Notes: generated by a model not told the origin, from the sequence alone. Counted from the stretch's first letter, positions 33,443-44,539 are shown. The stretch: DNA of 64,000 bases from Amphimedon queenslandica (GCF_000090795.2 NW_003546249.1:622735-686734), one strand, 5' to 3'. Translations and numbers: made by a program.

Positions 33443-35482
33443 ACCGTATGTGCTGGATTAAATGTCCAGGCGTTTAATTATAAACAGCACTGTTAGCATG
33501 GGCATTTAAACGAGGAGGGTGATTATTCAGGGTGGGCATTTATTCATGGTGGGCGTTTATTAATTTTTGTGTAGATGGGCGGGTAGCAGTTAATGAAATA
33601 AGCAGCAAGCAGCATGGTTACTACTGTCAAGTGTTATTAGAGGGCATCATGTCCATGAAACTATTTGGACACCTGTTATTGGTGAGCGCTGTGCTTGAGA
33701 ACTGAGGACAAGAATACTCGTGATTGTCATGCTGTAGCAATCATAAAAAATGGTGCTATAGTGGGCCATATGCCTTGAGAGTTGCTACCTTTTTCCTGGT
33801 TTTTTATAAAGAAAGGTGAAGTAACAGCACATAGAAAACTGGAAAATGGACTGGAAGTGCCATGTGTCTGTTCTTACAAAGGATCTAAAAGACTGATTTC
33901 TGATATTAAAAAGTTATTAAATATAAATTGATCATTTACAAGTGATTATACATGATTAAATGAATGATTTCTTTTGATTAAATTATAATTCTTATTTATT
34001 ATTTAGAATTCAATCAATGCACATCTCATTGTTTCCTAATTCCTCATCATTAATTTCTTCACTTAGCTTCTTCATTTCATCTAATAAAACAGCCTTCCTT
34101 TCAGCACATCTTGAAAATAGTGTAATAAGTCATCATCAGAGCCATCTGTAACAGTTGATATTTCACAACTTTTAAATGAGCTATTTATGGTTTCAGAAGA
34201 AATAAATTCCAATGAATGTTTCACCAAGCTGCAGATAAGACCATGAGACGGAGCTTTAAGATTGCCTCCTTTTGTGCGTTGATGACAAGAAGGCTCTGAG
34301 AGCCATGTATCGTAATGCTGTCTCATATTGCTTTTAAATGATGCGTTCCACACCACATCAGCTGCCTGAATATATTGTGTACAGCCTCCAGGTGTGATTG
34401 CTGTCTCTAACTTAAGACGAGAACATTCTTCTTTTACAGCATCTCTTATATGACAGCGATAGGTATCCCATATCATCAAACGGTTTAAAACTGATAACGT
34501 TTCTAAAACTCTTGAGATATTCAATAGTGAGGGAGTCATTTAACCACCCAATTGTACTGAAATGTACAATCAAACCAGAAGTTGTACTAAGATCTTTAAT
34601 AAGGTGTGTACCTTGGCCTTTGAAGACAAAAGGTTTAAGCTTTGTTCCATCAGCTTTGGCTGTAAGCACAACTGCATAATGATACTTTGTATGACCAGTA
34701 CTTTTTTTGGTACTGAGCGAGCTCCTGTGTGATGAATGGTTGTGTCACCAGGCATATTAAATCAGAAAGCAGTTTCATTCATCGCAAATACACAGTTTAG
34801 TGAATCTTTCTGACAGAGTTAAAGTGTCCGCAAATGTATTATAAAAATCATCCAGCTTACTAATACAAGCAGCTGGAGTACATTGACATACTGTTGTTCT
34901 TTGAGTCAATGATAAATCGTTCCTGTGCAAAAAACCATGAAGCCAACCAGTACTGGCCCAAAATGAATCATTTAATGAAACAGTTGAAGCTTGTCACATA
35001 ATCAATGATCTACTCACTAGAATATTTTGATCACGTAAACCAGCAATCCAATGAAACAATTGTTCCTCCATTTCAACATCTAATACCTTTCTTCCAGCTC
35101 CGTCGAGGCGCTTATGTTTAATTTTACCTGCTTTCTTCTGCTGTGTCAGTGTGTCTTCTTGTGCTCACCATTTTCAGATCCGCTTTCGGTTAACACCTAA
35201 CTCTTTAGAAACAGCCATAGACTTCTTTGAAAGAGACACTGCTTTCAATTAGAAATCAATATGATAGCACTTGTGCTTTTCCTTCCCCATGATGTTACGC
35301 GTGGTACACGAGTGAGTACTGCAGCCATGTGTAGTCGCGTAGCCAGGCCCATGGGTGCTAAATACAGGTGGGCATTTAATTATGCCTGGTGTTTATTGCT
35401 TTCTTTGGATCCCTATCCTGTGCGTTTATTTAAGGAAGGGCGTTTCATTGAGAAGTGCGTTTGATCAAGCAAATACAGTACA
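33443..35482 (-). mobile_element. pogo-type DNA transposon with long motif-rich ends
   Basis: The left tip TACCGTATGTGCTGGATTAA and the reverse-complemented right tip TACTGTATTTGCTTGATCAA are inverted repeats at TA. Both subterminal regions hold repeated GGGCATTT/GGGCGTTTATT motifs in inverted arrangement (33470-33570 and 35360-35460), which look like transposase-binding sites. Inside is a minus-strand pogo transposase. It is inserted in the LINE between the linker and RT, and the LINE similarity resumes on both sides. Confidence 0.8.
34081..35230 (-). pseudogene. pogo-like DDE_1 transposase
   Basis: The N-terminus (35230-35060) has a helix-turn-helix (SKKSMAVSKELGVNRKRI) and a CENP-B-like KRLDGAGRKVLDVEMEEQLF. 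The core reads KAKVDGT-like TAKADGTKLKPFVFKGQGTH (34665-34606), then LMIWDTYRCHIRDAVKEE near 34475, which keeps the second catalytic Asp (WD-x-x-x-x-H). Next are AITPGGCTQYIQAADVVWNA near 34390, KGGNLKAPSHGLICSLVKHS near 34260 and SDDDLLHYF near 34120. The first catalytic box, normally DET, reads NET near 34770, so the first Asp appears lost. Frameshifts lie near 34755 and 34540. It may once have mobilised the tRNA-like TIR elements (inference from shared ends). Confidence 0.84.
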
Positions 35483-35489
35483 TAGAAAA

Positions 35490-37005
35490 AATTGCAAAGT
35501 GGCATACACAGAGGTGTAGCACAATGCTTTTTGATACTGCAGGACTGATACCATTACTACCCATGGCCTTTGCAGGATTAAGCTCAGGTAATACTTTAAA
35601 AGTGTCACTAATAAAAACAACAACTTCCGTCAGGTTACGGGTGATTAGGGATGTCTGGTGGAGAATGACAAGTTGTGGGGGAAGAGTAAACCGAGTGAAA
35701 ATATGTATAGAACAGTTTTGCTTTTTTAGTATCTGAGGAAGAAGACTCAGAATTTAAGATAATACAGGGAAGGAGAAAATCCTGTTTCTTGAGGGAGCGT
35801 ATATGAGAGTAGATGCCAGCACGACCACCTTTTGCAACAAGTTCATGAATAAATCTAGGTTTAGCTTCAGCAACATCACAATCCAGTTCAATACAAGACA
35901 AAAACACCCTATCGAACAGATGATGGGTTGGGTGAGACATAAGTCTCCGAGCCAAGGTTTTAGACAATTAGGTTTGAGCCAAAGCTCACAATTAAACCAT
36001 TTTGGTACATGGAATTATCTATGTTGGTAGAACACAGAGGAAGAAATTTAGAGATAGCAGAATCAATAGCCAGTTGGATATGAGACCAGATTACATTCAC
36101 GTCAGATGAGTGAAGACATGTACTGAAATTGGATTCTAAGAGAAACTCAGACATATCCTCATAGTTAGCTTTGAAAAAGTTGTAAAACTTGTCAGAGGTT
36201 GATGTATGTGTTTAAGTAACAGAGCATTACAGCTAAAGGAAATAGGGAAGTGGTCAGAGGACTTGAAAGCACTGGCAGTTTTAAGGGGGGGCCTGGAGGG
36301 TGCAGGCCCACCCTGTTGGCAAAATTCTAATGAAAGCACTAGTATTTTTGATGTGAATGCCTCCCAAGCCATTCTTGACTGACTCTTCTCTACATTGTAG
36401 TGCCCTTTCCTGTATATAGTGCCCCCTCTGATTCATTGACTTGGCACCGCCACTGCTTGAAAGGGGAACTATCAACACAGACGTTAGATAAGCATTCAGG
36501 CTTATTTGTAATGACAACATCAAGTGTATGACCTTTGGAATGAGTAGGAGCATTAATCATTTGAGATAGATTGAGATCAAATAGCAAATCACATAATACA
36601 AAAAGAGAAGGAAGATGAGGAAGATAGCACTTTCTGGTCTACGTCAGGGCAACTAAGTCACCAATCACAATGACTAAACAAGTATGAGAGGTGAAGAGAG
36701 AAGAAAAATTAGATAAAAGAGGAAGATAGGATAATTCAGGGGCATTGGGACAGATATAAACAAACCATAAAATTATAGGAGTAGGAGAGATAATCTTAAT
36801 AGAGACAATGTCAGGACCCAAATGAGCAAACCTGAGGCTTACAGGGACACAGCAGAAGGGACCCACCCCATTTACTGGAACAGTGAGCACAAAAAATAGA
36901 ATACCCAGGTGGTAAAACCTCATTATCAAAAATATGACTAGATAGACAAGTTTCAGATACAGAAATAGTGGAAGGAAAAGTAAAGAAGTGAAAAGCAGCT
37001 AGCAT
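35490..37005 (-). pseudogene. LINE endonuclease and linker
   Basis: Endonuclease-type blocks on the minus strand: SVSETCLSSHIFDNEVLPPG then YSIF near 36970-36900 (families have ET-x-L...N), and further pieces between 36840 and 36500 (LFDLNLSQMINAPTHSKGHT then LDVVITNK near 36580-36510; the D-x-V-hydrophobic-T block is typical). The linker at 35967-35635 contains RFIHELVAKGGRAGIYSHIR and FLLPCII, and 35560-35490 reads NPAKAMGSNGISPAV, the usual link into RT. A hAT MITE splits the region at 36270. It nicks target DNA for reverse transcription in relatives. It is broken here. Confidence 0.75.
36270..36455. mobile_element. short hAT MITE with perfect 8-bp target duplication
   Basis: Flanks CTTGAAAG (36262-36269) and CTTGAAAG (36456-36463) are identical. 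The element starts CACTGGCAG and ends CCGCCACTG, imperfect hAT-type inverted ends. It is 186 bp, with a G-run interior (AAGGGGGGGCCTGGAGGG). It lies in the LINE endonuclease. Confidence 0.88.
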
Positions 37006-37049
37006 TTAGATTAGACTCCTAGAGTTTTGGTAGAGCAGGGATAGTCAAT

Positions 37050-38218
37050 CATTACATGATTGTGAAGATTGACAACAAGAAGGAATGGACTCTTGGTCGG
37101 AAGAAGTTGGGGGTTGTAAGGTTTTCTTCAGAAGATGTGGATGTATTATAAGTATTAGCAGGAGCCTGAACAAAAATCCCAGAACAAACAGAACCATTTA
37201 GCCTACCTTTGATTAATAATTTACTTTCCTGAAATTTAACAGATCTCTTGACAACATTATTCTCAGACACCAAATGGTAATGCTAAAAAAGAGTTGATCT
37301 GCCGATCCCCCTAAGAAAGATCATGATTCACCACTACCTCAGATTGGGGAGGCTGAGCCAAAAGAGCAAGAACCGACCTAGTGTCAGAAAATTAGCTAGG
37401 ACTGGTCTTCGATTTCGGGCACCGTCCCTAAAATGGCCAAGACAAACACAATCCTAAATATTAGGTGCAATAGAAGTATCAATAGCAGCCAATACACCAC
37501 TAAAATCATGCTTCAATCGATCAGTAAAGGAGCTACCAGCAACTGATTCGGGAATATTATGAAAGACTAGATTTAATTTTCTAAAGAAGTGACTTGTGCA
37601 CAGCTGTGTGTGACATGATTTTGAACAAGCAAACGAACTACCAGATGATGACAACTGTGTACAAGATGATTGGGTAGAAGCAGATGAACTTCCAGTTGGG
37701 CTACTATTGACATCATTAGGCAGGGCAGAGGAGTAAGGAGACTGTAACTGAGAGTTAAAGTTTATTGAATTGTTCTGCAACTTGGGATTGGAGAGTAGAA
37801 ATCTTTTCCTCAGCTCACGGCATTCAGCACAACAGAAAGGAACATGAGAGGTGGTTATACTCCAACTTGGAGAGCCAAGCACAACATCGGTCAAGCCAGG
37901 CCTGACACACTCCGTTTCACACTGTATTGACTCTTCACCATTCCCATGGGTCAAGCGCTTCTCACAGATAGAACATACATAGAGAGAAGATTGAGGTGGT
38001 TGACTATTCTGATTTGGGAGATCAGAAACATCAGAAAACGCCTTCAGGGCAGTAATAACTCGAGAAAGAGCGGTTCCATCTTATTTGTCCAACCTCGATA
38101 CCAAGTCATTCTTCTACTTTTAGTGTCAACAGAAAGCTGTTGTTTAGCAACTAGCTTAAGGTCCTGGAGTTTAAGTCTGTTAAGATCAGTCATACCTAAT
38201 TTGTATTTCATGACATGA
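37050..38218 (-). pseudogene. LINE ORF1 with PHD-like zinc finger
   Basis: The start region near 37960-37800 has a Cys/His pattern of a PHD-like finger: CEKR-type start, THGNGEESIQCETEC, later CCAEC. A Ser-rich linker (37780-37630) is followed by KLNLVFHNIPESVAGSSFTD then RLKHDFSGVLAAID (37580-37480) and QDCVCLGHFRDGAR near 37450-37400, the RRM-like nucleic-acid-binding part of ORF1 proteins. KFQESKLLIKGRLNGSV follows near 37220. ORF1 proteins package LINE RNA. One clear frameshift lies near 37450. Confidence 0.72.
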
Positions 38219-38981
38219 TGGTAGAGTCCCTTAGATCAGATCACTATACATATACCGACAAAATAACTGCGAAAAATGGAGGAGTAAACACGTAAGTGGC
38301 CAGTAATAAAATGAATTAAACCAGCAATTGGACAAAGGAGTACTCAAGTGGCTAGCAAAAAGTGAAGGAGGTATATGTTGCCTGGGATGACAGTGGTGAA
38401 GACGAATTCCAGTAAAAAACGAGATACCACTAAATACTGTCCATCAATCATGAAGATAGGTAGCATAAATTGCTGTATGTGCAGGACTGCTGATCCTTCC
38501 TATTGGGCATGATTTATAATGGGAGCTGTCCTGAGGGTTCCATGTGCAGTGTCATGGCAGTTGCAGCTACCACAGAAGATATATTTCAGTGCCTAGACTC
38601 TCAGAAACAGTTTACTTACAAGAAAAACTTGAACAGGCACTAGCAAAATGTTCAAAAGGTTTTCTTGTCACTCCAGGTACCCTTTCAGTGACCTGTGACC
38701 ATAGCGGCAAGAAGAAACCCAGCACTAAAACAGCTCTTCAAAATGATGACAAAAGTTGTGCTCATAGTTCATTTACCTGTCAATTAAGCAGCTGTGATGG
38801 GAGTTTTGTGAGAGTAGCGTTGCGGTCACAACATAATTGCTGGAAATAATCTATTTAATAACATTTGATTTCGCTTGATTCAGTTATATGCCTCAGTGAT
38901 ATATTAACCAGTACACAATGAATACTGAGTATTGAGATTTTTAGTGCTATTGTGAGACTGATTTGATTATGAAATTTAAAT

Positions 38982-39236
38982 TACCATATATGTTCAGATA
39001 AAAGCCCTGGTGTTTACTTTTTTCCAGGACTAAAAATAGCTTAAAACAGAAAAAGTAAAACTGGGATTTGGAACCCAGACCTCCAGGTTCATTGCACTCA
39101 GCTTAACAAGTGAGGCCATTTGGGACACTCTAAAGATTGTGGTACTTATGTTGAGTAAAGTATAAGTATCTATACCTGGAAATTCTTAGTACCAAGTGTT
39201 TATTCAAGCCCAGCATTTATTGGAACACTTACCGTA
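38982..39236 (-). mobile_element. TIR element carrying a tRNA-like segment, copy 2
   Basis: The left end is TACCATATATGTTCAGATAA then AAGCCC; the right end, reverse-complemented, is TACGGTAAGTGTTCCAATAA then ATGC. Subterminal GTGTTTATT/AAAGCCC motifs are of the pogo-end type. It is 255 bp, close to copy 1 (261 bp). The tRNA-like core lies on the minus strand at 39123-39043. Confidence 0.65.
39043..39123 (-). ncRNA. tRNA-like core, copy 2
   Basis: The minus strand reads AGTGTCCCAAATGG, then an A-box-like TGGCCTCACTTG, then GGTCTGGGTTCCAAATCCCA with a B-box GGTTCCAAATCC in a CTGGG/CCCAG stem. The acceptor ends do not pair. It aligns with the 15765-15853 core at the start (AGTG-x-C-CAA) and over the B-box arm. 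Confidence 0.55.
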
Positions 39237-40625
39237 ATATGTTTTTAATTGCAAAAACATGTACTAAGTGTACATGTATCTACTCTAGACATATGAAAAT
39301 TAAGTTTCACAAATAATTATTGGTCAAATTCTCTAACATGGAAAAAAGAAGAGAAAAGTAATGCACATTTCATTCAAATCTATGGTGTCAAAAAGTCACT
39401 TCAATTGTAAAAGTGTGTAGCTGGCACTTACTTATGCAATGAGAGTAAACTATTATGTATTTTTAGGTGTATGTTGATACTACCTTAGTTGTTTCAGAGA
39501 TGGCCAGTATTGTTACAACAAGTGGACACAAAGGTAGACAGCACTGAAGCACATGAAAAAAATCAAAAGGTTTCAAGGAAACTTCACAACCGCCGAATGT
39601 CACAACTGTGTGTAGTTGTCTCTGTGTCTGGCACTGTTGATGTGGAATACCTACAAATACATGTCAATAACACACTAAAATTAATGGTGGAGCTATACAT
39701 TTCTGTTCCACAGTCATTAAAGATGACATTGGTAATATACTTTTAACTGGAGTATCTGTGACTTGTGTGTTGCAAGGTACATTAAGTATTATAATAATTA
39801 ATTTAAGTTTAAAGTTGTGCGTGACAGCATTGGAAGTTATAAGTGTAAACTAACTTTCAGAGATAATTTTAAATGTCGTCACCTAGTCACTAAGTGTGAT
39901 TGTTATAATCAAACAAAGTTTTAAAGTTTACTCAGAGAAGACATGAAAATGATTTTACATCTGCGGACATTATAGTACAAGAATTGCAGCAAGGAAAGTA
40001 CAATTCACTTATATTGTATAAACTTAAGGAAGTTCCAGTGATGAGTACCCATACCTGCTACTATTATCATTTGCCATTGGAACTCAATTTCAGAGGGACA
40101 TGTTTCAAGCTTACGCTGAGACAATCATCTCTATTTCTTTGACTCATTCAACTAATGCCTACAGTTTTAAGTTAACAAAAGTTATTGTGGAAGATGAATA
40201 TTAAGGTTTGCTATTACAAATTGCATTTTAAGTTATAAAGTATTATGCAGGTCAACCTGTGGCATGGTTGATATCAAATAGAATAGATAATCTTATAATT
40301 AAAGTTATGTTAAGTGCTATTAAAGCTAGGTCATTAAATACCCCTGTAAAATTCTTAGTGACTGATGATGGTAAGTGATTATATATTATGCATATACATA
40401 GTTAACATATGATGTTCTAATCTAGACAATACTGAATGAATGGCAAGCAACCTGTGAAGTATATGGGAATGATGTTACACATCCGCTCTATAGTGTGCTT
40501 TTTTATTATTATTGGTAAGGTCATGGAAAAGAAACTTAAGAAAACTGGTATTTGATAAAGAATACCATTTCAAAATCTATCGGATGTTCTTGACCAAACC
40601 TAGTCACGGAGGCTTTTATTGGTTA

Positions 40626-40878
40626 TGTAGTAATGACTATCATTGATAATGTATGATGTATAATAACTCAATAGTCTATAATGTGTATATGTAATGACTG
40701 AATAATATGAGAGGTGTGGTAGAGAGGTGGGCGTGTGGGATGGACAGGTTATTAATAATTGTTATTGTGGGTTGCTGTTCAGTCTTTATCTCTGTGTAAT
40801 AATCTGTAATCTTTATCCATCCTGGTTATTCAATAATACATCGGTTAATGCTTGGGGCTATTGATGATCCTCACTACA
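40626..40878 (+). repeat. 5' LTR of gypsy element
   Basis: Starts TGTAGTAATGACTATCATTG and ends GATCCTCACTACA; TG...CA ends. It is the same length as the 3' LTR. A possible TATA-like TATAATGTGTATATG lies about 60 bp in. The first 110 bp are identical to the 3' copy; differences cluster in the second half. Confidence 0.96.
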
Positions 40879-40879
40879 T

Positions 40880-40897
40880 TTGGCGCAGTGGGTAGGA
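40880..40897 (+). promoter_or_regulatory. primer-binding site
   Basis: TGGCGCAGTGGGTAGGAT starts one to two bases after the 5' LTR, as a TGG-beginning PBS should. I do not assign the tRNA. Confidence 0.75.
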
Positions 40898-41007
40898 TAA
40901 AGACAAAGTCTGCTTGCCGGCAAACAAACTTTGTTTCCGGCATATAATTGTGGTTAGTCGCCATCTTTTTGATTGTTTTTCTGTGTCATTCTCTAATCTA
41001 GAGTGAG

Positions 41008-41760
41008 ATGGCAACAAAGCCAATTATATTGCCTGAAACCTTTTCCGGAGAGGGAAATTGGGAACAATTGAGGCTCCACTTCTCAGATTGTGCCGTGGTT
41101 AATGCGTGAAACGCCGATCAGCAGTTGAAGTTTCTATGTGTACGTCTTATGGGTCGAGCTCAGGCTGTGTTCCACCGACTTCCTGATTCTGAGAAGGATA
41201 CATTTGATGAGGCAGTGGAGGCGCTCCAAGCTCACTTTGAGCCTGTGGGGAAGCGGGAATTATATCTAGCTGATTTCTCGACGAGGAATAGAAGACCTGT
41301 GGAAAGCTGGATGGAGTTCTCAGAGGAGTTGCGGTGGTTAGCTTCCAAGGCTTACCCTGATTTAAGTGCAGGAGCCCATGAACAGCTTGCTCTCACCCGT
41401 TTACTCAGTTCTATTGATGATACGCAGACAGTACTCTTGGTGAAACTAAAAATCCCCTCTTCACTAGCTGAGGCTATTACTTATATAATGCGTGTGTGTT
41501 GGCCTCTACTCGTATTTCAGCAACTAATACAGAGGCTGCTACTGTTCCGGTACTATCGAGCTCCCATGAGGATAAACTCCTTGATCTTATTACTAAAATT
41601 TCTGATAAAATTGAATCGTTAAACTCCCAGGAGCAAACACGCTATACACCTCGGCCCCACCCCTCGCAAAGGCCACCAGTTTCACAGTCTCCTCGTAAGC
41701 CAGTGGTTTGTTATAGATGTCATCAGGAGGGTCATTTTGCTAGAGGATGTGCTGCCCCTT
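41008..41760 (+). pseudogene. gypsy Gag with CCHC zinc knuckle
   Basis: ATG at 41008 (MATKPIILPETFSGEGNWEQ). A stop follows at about 41107; the frame then continues (QLKFLCVRLMGRAQAVFHRL, SWMEFSEELRWLASKAYPDL) to about 41490, where a frameshift moves to the frame ending CYRCHQEGHFARGC near 41710-41752. Gag forms the particle and the CCHC knuckle binds the RNA. One stop and one shift break it. Confidence 0.88.
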
Positions 41761-41916
41761 GACAACATAAGCAGGGAAACGACCAACCTCCAGCCCAGTA
41801 AGGGGTCGTAGGACTGGAGGTGAATGTGCCAATGTGACCCAATCACACAAAATATTTCTATCCCCTGTAAACTCTTCTGTGACTTTTCATGTATCTTTTA
41901 CAATATGTGACCATAA

Positions 41917-42143
41917 TTGACAAAAGATACCTAATGGCAGGTAGTGAAATTTGTCATTCTTGCCTAAAAAATCCAACTTCCTGAGCCACATTTATCATAA
42001 AATTACTCCACAGGATGCAAAAAATTACCATGTAACTTTTAGAAACAATGATAGTCTAACAAAGCACTCACAGGTTGATATTTTCCATTATAACAATCAA
42101 TTTTGAAATCAGCCATAAGGGCCCTTTTGTCAATTATGGTCAC
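41917..42143. mobile_element. MITE family GTGACCATAA, copy C
   Basis: 227 bp, same inverted ends GTGACCATAATTGACAAAAG as copy B. The flanking dinucleotide AT is duplicated. It sits just before the gypsy protease; the frame through SFTI-FG continues if the element and one AT are ignored. Since it lies in a gypsy copy with about 96 percent LTR identity, this MITE moved relatively recently. Confidence 0.92.
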
Positions 42144-42670
42144 ATTTGGTCAAGCTTACAGTTTCCTTGTTGACACTGGGGCAGCAGCCACCCTTTGAAG
42201 TTCTAATACTTGGAACTGCTGTCTCCTGCAATGTAATTCTCACTCAACAAAGCCAGGTCTTGAGTCAGTTTCGTAATGCTTTTATGGTGTTAATAGCTCT
42301 CCGCTGACTGTAAGGGTATGGCTAATATAGTCCTGCAAGTTCATCAATATAATTTTCCTACTATAGCTATTGTGGTAGATGATCTAGCTGAGGAAGCTAT
42401 TTTGGGACTTGGTTTTCTGGAGATGTATAGAGGAACCATTGATGTACCCAGGAGGAAGTTGGTGTTGTTGCATGTTGGTAGTACACCTGTATCTATTTAT
42501 GCTTCTCCTTCTAATAATAGGGAATCATATCCCCGAGCTGCTGCTCTATACGAGACAGTACTTATTCCGCCCTACTCTGAGGTAGAAACCCTGGCTAAGG
42601 TTGATAATTTTAAACATGATGCAGACACCTGGTTAATTGAGGATAATTTTAATTTATCTTCTCATAAATG
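42144..42670 (+). pseudogene. gypsy aspartic protease
   Basis: The active-site motif FLVDTGAAATL is at about 42160-42195, with the catalytic Asp at about 42172. A frameshift and stop follow. The second half reads IVLQVHQYNFPTIAIVVDDL and ILGLGFLEMYRGTIDV (42325-42450); the ILG-x-x-FL block is the usual end of retroviral-type proteases. It would cleave the Gag-Pol polyprotein. Confidence 0.82.
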
Positions 42671-42959
42671 AATTAATTCTACCGTGGCCAGAGCAATTGT
42701 CACACCCAGCTCCAGTGTAGTGGTTCGCCTACTTAATCCGACAAATTCTGTTGTAACCATTCACAAGGGTACTCATATTGCTTCAGTTACCAGGTTGTCA
42801 AACAAGGAGGTCCTAATGGCATCTCAGGTATGAATTACACAAAGCATATTTGCACACAAGAAACAAATCTTGCAAAATATTGCCTACGGTTCAACACAGC
42901 TTTCTCTTTCTGAAAGAGAGACGCTCTATACCCTCCTGCTCTCTTTCGCTGATGTTTTT

Positions 42960-43500
42960 CCAGATGATGACGATTTAGGCCATACACAAGTCACTAAGCA
43001 CCACATTGATACTGGAGCAGCAACACCAATTCGTCAACCTCTCTGACAAATGCCAAACCACAAGCAAGAGGAAGCACAAAGGATCATCCAATGTATGCTT
43101 GATAAAAATATATCTCCTTCCCAAAGTCCATGGTCTTTACCAGTCATTCTTGTAAAGAAGGACGGGTCATTACGTTTCTGTGTTGACTACCGTAAAGTAA
43201 ATTCTGTTACTAGAAAGGATGCTTACCCACTTCCTCATATCAATGATACCCTTGATACACTGGCTGGATCATCATGATTTACTACCCTTGATTTCCTCAG
43301 TGGGTACTGGCAATTGGAGGTTGCAGAGGATAATCGGGAGAAGACAGCATTTTCTACACGAAATGGGTTGTTTCAATTCAATGTTATGCCATTTGGTCTC
43401 TGTAATGCTCCGGCCAGTTTTCAGCGCCTAATGGATATGGTTTTGGCTGGTTTACTCTGGGATATATGTCTTGTGTACATGATGATGTCATCATAATGGC
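42960..43500 (+). pseudogene. gypsy reverse transcriptase
   Basis: H-x-I-x-TGxAxPI-x-Q motif near 42996-43035, then [20 protein letters not shown] then DYRKVN (43125-43200), [28 protein letters not shown] (a stop replaces one residue near 43276), KTAFSTRNGLFQFNVMPFGL then CNAPASFQRLMD (43345-43440). The YxDD box at 43476-43486 is broken by a one-base loss in the variable codon; the frame after it (DDVIIMARD) joins the RNase H frame. Confidence 0.93.
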
Positions 43501-44521
43501 GCGTGATTGTAACTCTCATCTTACCAATATTGCTAATGTTTTGCATCGTTTACGGGATGCTGGTCTTAAGGTCAAACCATCAAAGTGCGATTTTTTGAAG
43601 AAGGAGGTATTGTATTCAGGTCATGTGATATCTGACAAAGGTATTTCTACTGACAAATCGAAGGTGGACAAAATAGTGTCCTGGCCAACACACACTAATT
43701 TGCAGCAGCTCCAACAGTTTCTCGGGCTTGCCAGCTATTGTAGATGCTTTATCAAAGATTTTGCTACTATTAGCAGGCCACTCCATCGCCTTACTGAGAA
43801 GAAAGCCCCCTTCCATTGGACATCAGACTGTGCTAATGCCTTTACTCAACTGAAGGTCCTATTGACCACAGCTCCTATTTTATCTTTTCCAGATTTCTCC
43901 CAAGTGTTCATACTGGACATAGATGCTAGTAATGAGGGTATAGGAGCTGTGTTGTCTCAATGTAAAGACGGAAAAGAACATGTGATTGCCTATGCCAGTC
44001 AATCCCTGACCAGAGCGGAGAGGAATTATAGTGTGACCCGCAGGGAACTTCTTGCAGTTGTCACTTTTACAGGCCATTTTCGTCAATACCTTTTAGGACA
44101 TCAATTCCTCCTACGCACTGATCACCACTCTTTGACATGGTTGACAAACTTCAAGAACCCAGAGGGACAGCTAGCTCGCTGGCTAGAGAAACTGGCTGAG
44201 TACTCTTTCAAAATTGAACACAGGTCAGGTCATAAGCATAATAATGCTGATTCCCTTTCTAGATATCCCACTAACACTGCCATTAATGCAACTGGTTCAC
44301 AATCTTCTTTCTCTCTCTTTTTCTACCTTTCTGGTGATATTCATAATTTTCAAATGCAAGATGCTGTTACTGGTCATGTACTGAGGGCAATGGAACAGAA
44401 TATCAAGCCATCTATTGATGAGTTAGCAAAGTTTGGAATTAAAACAAGGAAGCTTTTTCAATTATGGGACCAGCTTCTAGTTGAGGATCATATTTTATTT
44501 CGTATTTTTTCACAGCCCTGA
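43500..44521 (+). pseudogene. gypsy RT thumb and RNase H
   Basis: A long open frame continuing the RT: KPSKCDFLKKEVLYSGHVIS, FLGLASYCRCFIKDFATISR then PLHRL, then RNase H with ILDIDASNEGIGAVLSQ (Asp near 43920), SLTRAERNYSVTRRELLAVV (Glu near 44045) and LLRTDHHSLTWL (Asp near 44120). These are the expected catalytic acids. The end of the frame at 44521 leads by a shift into integrase. This domain is intact and would degrade RNA in RNA-DNA hybrids. Confidence 0.93.
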
Positions 44522-44539
44522 CTCAAATGGCACATGGAA

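Larger units (their letters stand above)
31880..38220 (-). mobile_element. LINE (CR1/L2-like), nearly full length but interrupted
   Basis: The minus strand carries ORF1 with a PHD-like finger (38215-37050), an AP endonuclease (37005 to about 36000), a linker and RT (35970-31900). A pogo element (33443-35482) and a hAT MITE (36270-36455) were inserted later. It is broken throughout. The 38220-38520 stretch upstream may be its 5' UTR. Clade assignment is tentative, based on the PHD-type ORF1 and RT style. The 31220-31880 stretch shows no gene and may be its 3' tail or flank. Confidence 0.8.
38540..40570 (+). pseudogene. MULE transposase, 5' part
   Basis: The clear part begins near 39480 (SGTVDVEYLQIHV at 39625-39665, typical of the segment before the MULE core) and continues at 39950-40570. 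There, in mixed frames, are FAIGTQFQRDMFQAYAETII, THSTNAYSFKLTKVIVEDEY, QPVAWLISNRIDNLIIKVML and TPVKFLVTDD. Relatives have D-[ST]-THGTNxY with the first catalytic Asp; here that position reads ISLTHSTNAY, so it is lost. VTDD keeps the second Asp. A GTAAGT...CTAG intron (about 40371-40425) follows VTDDD. The 38540-38850 frame may be its N-terminus but I cannot confirm it. A tRNA-like TIR element (38982-39236) and the gypsy element interrupt the gene. Confidence 0.7.
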
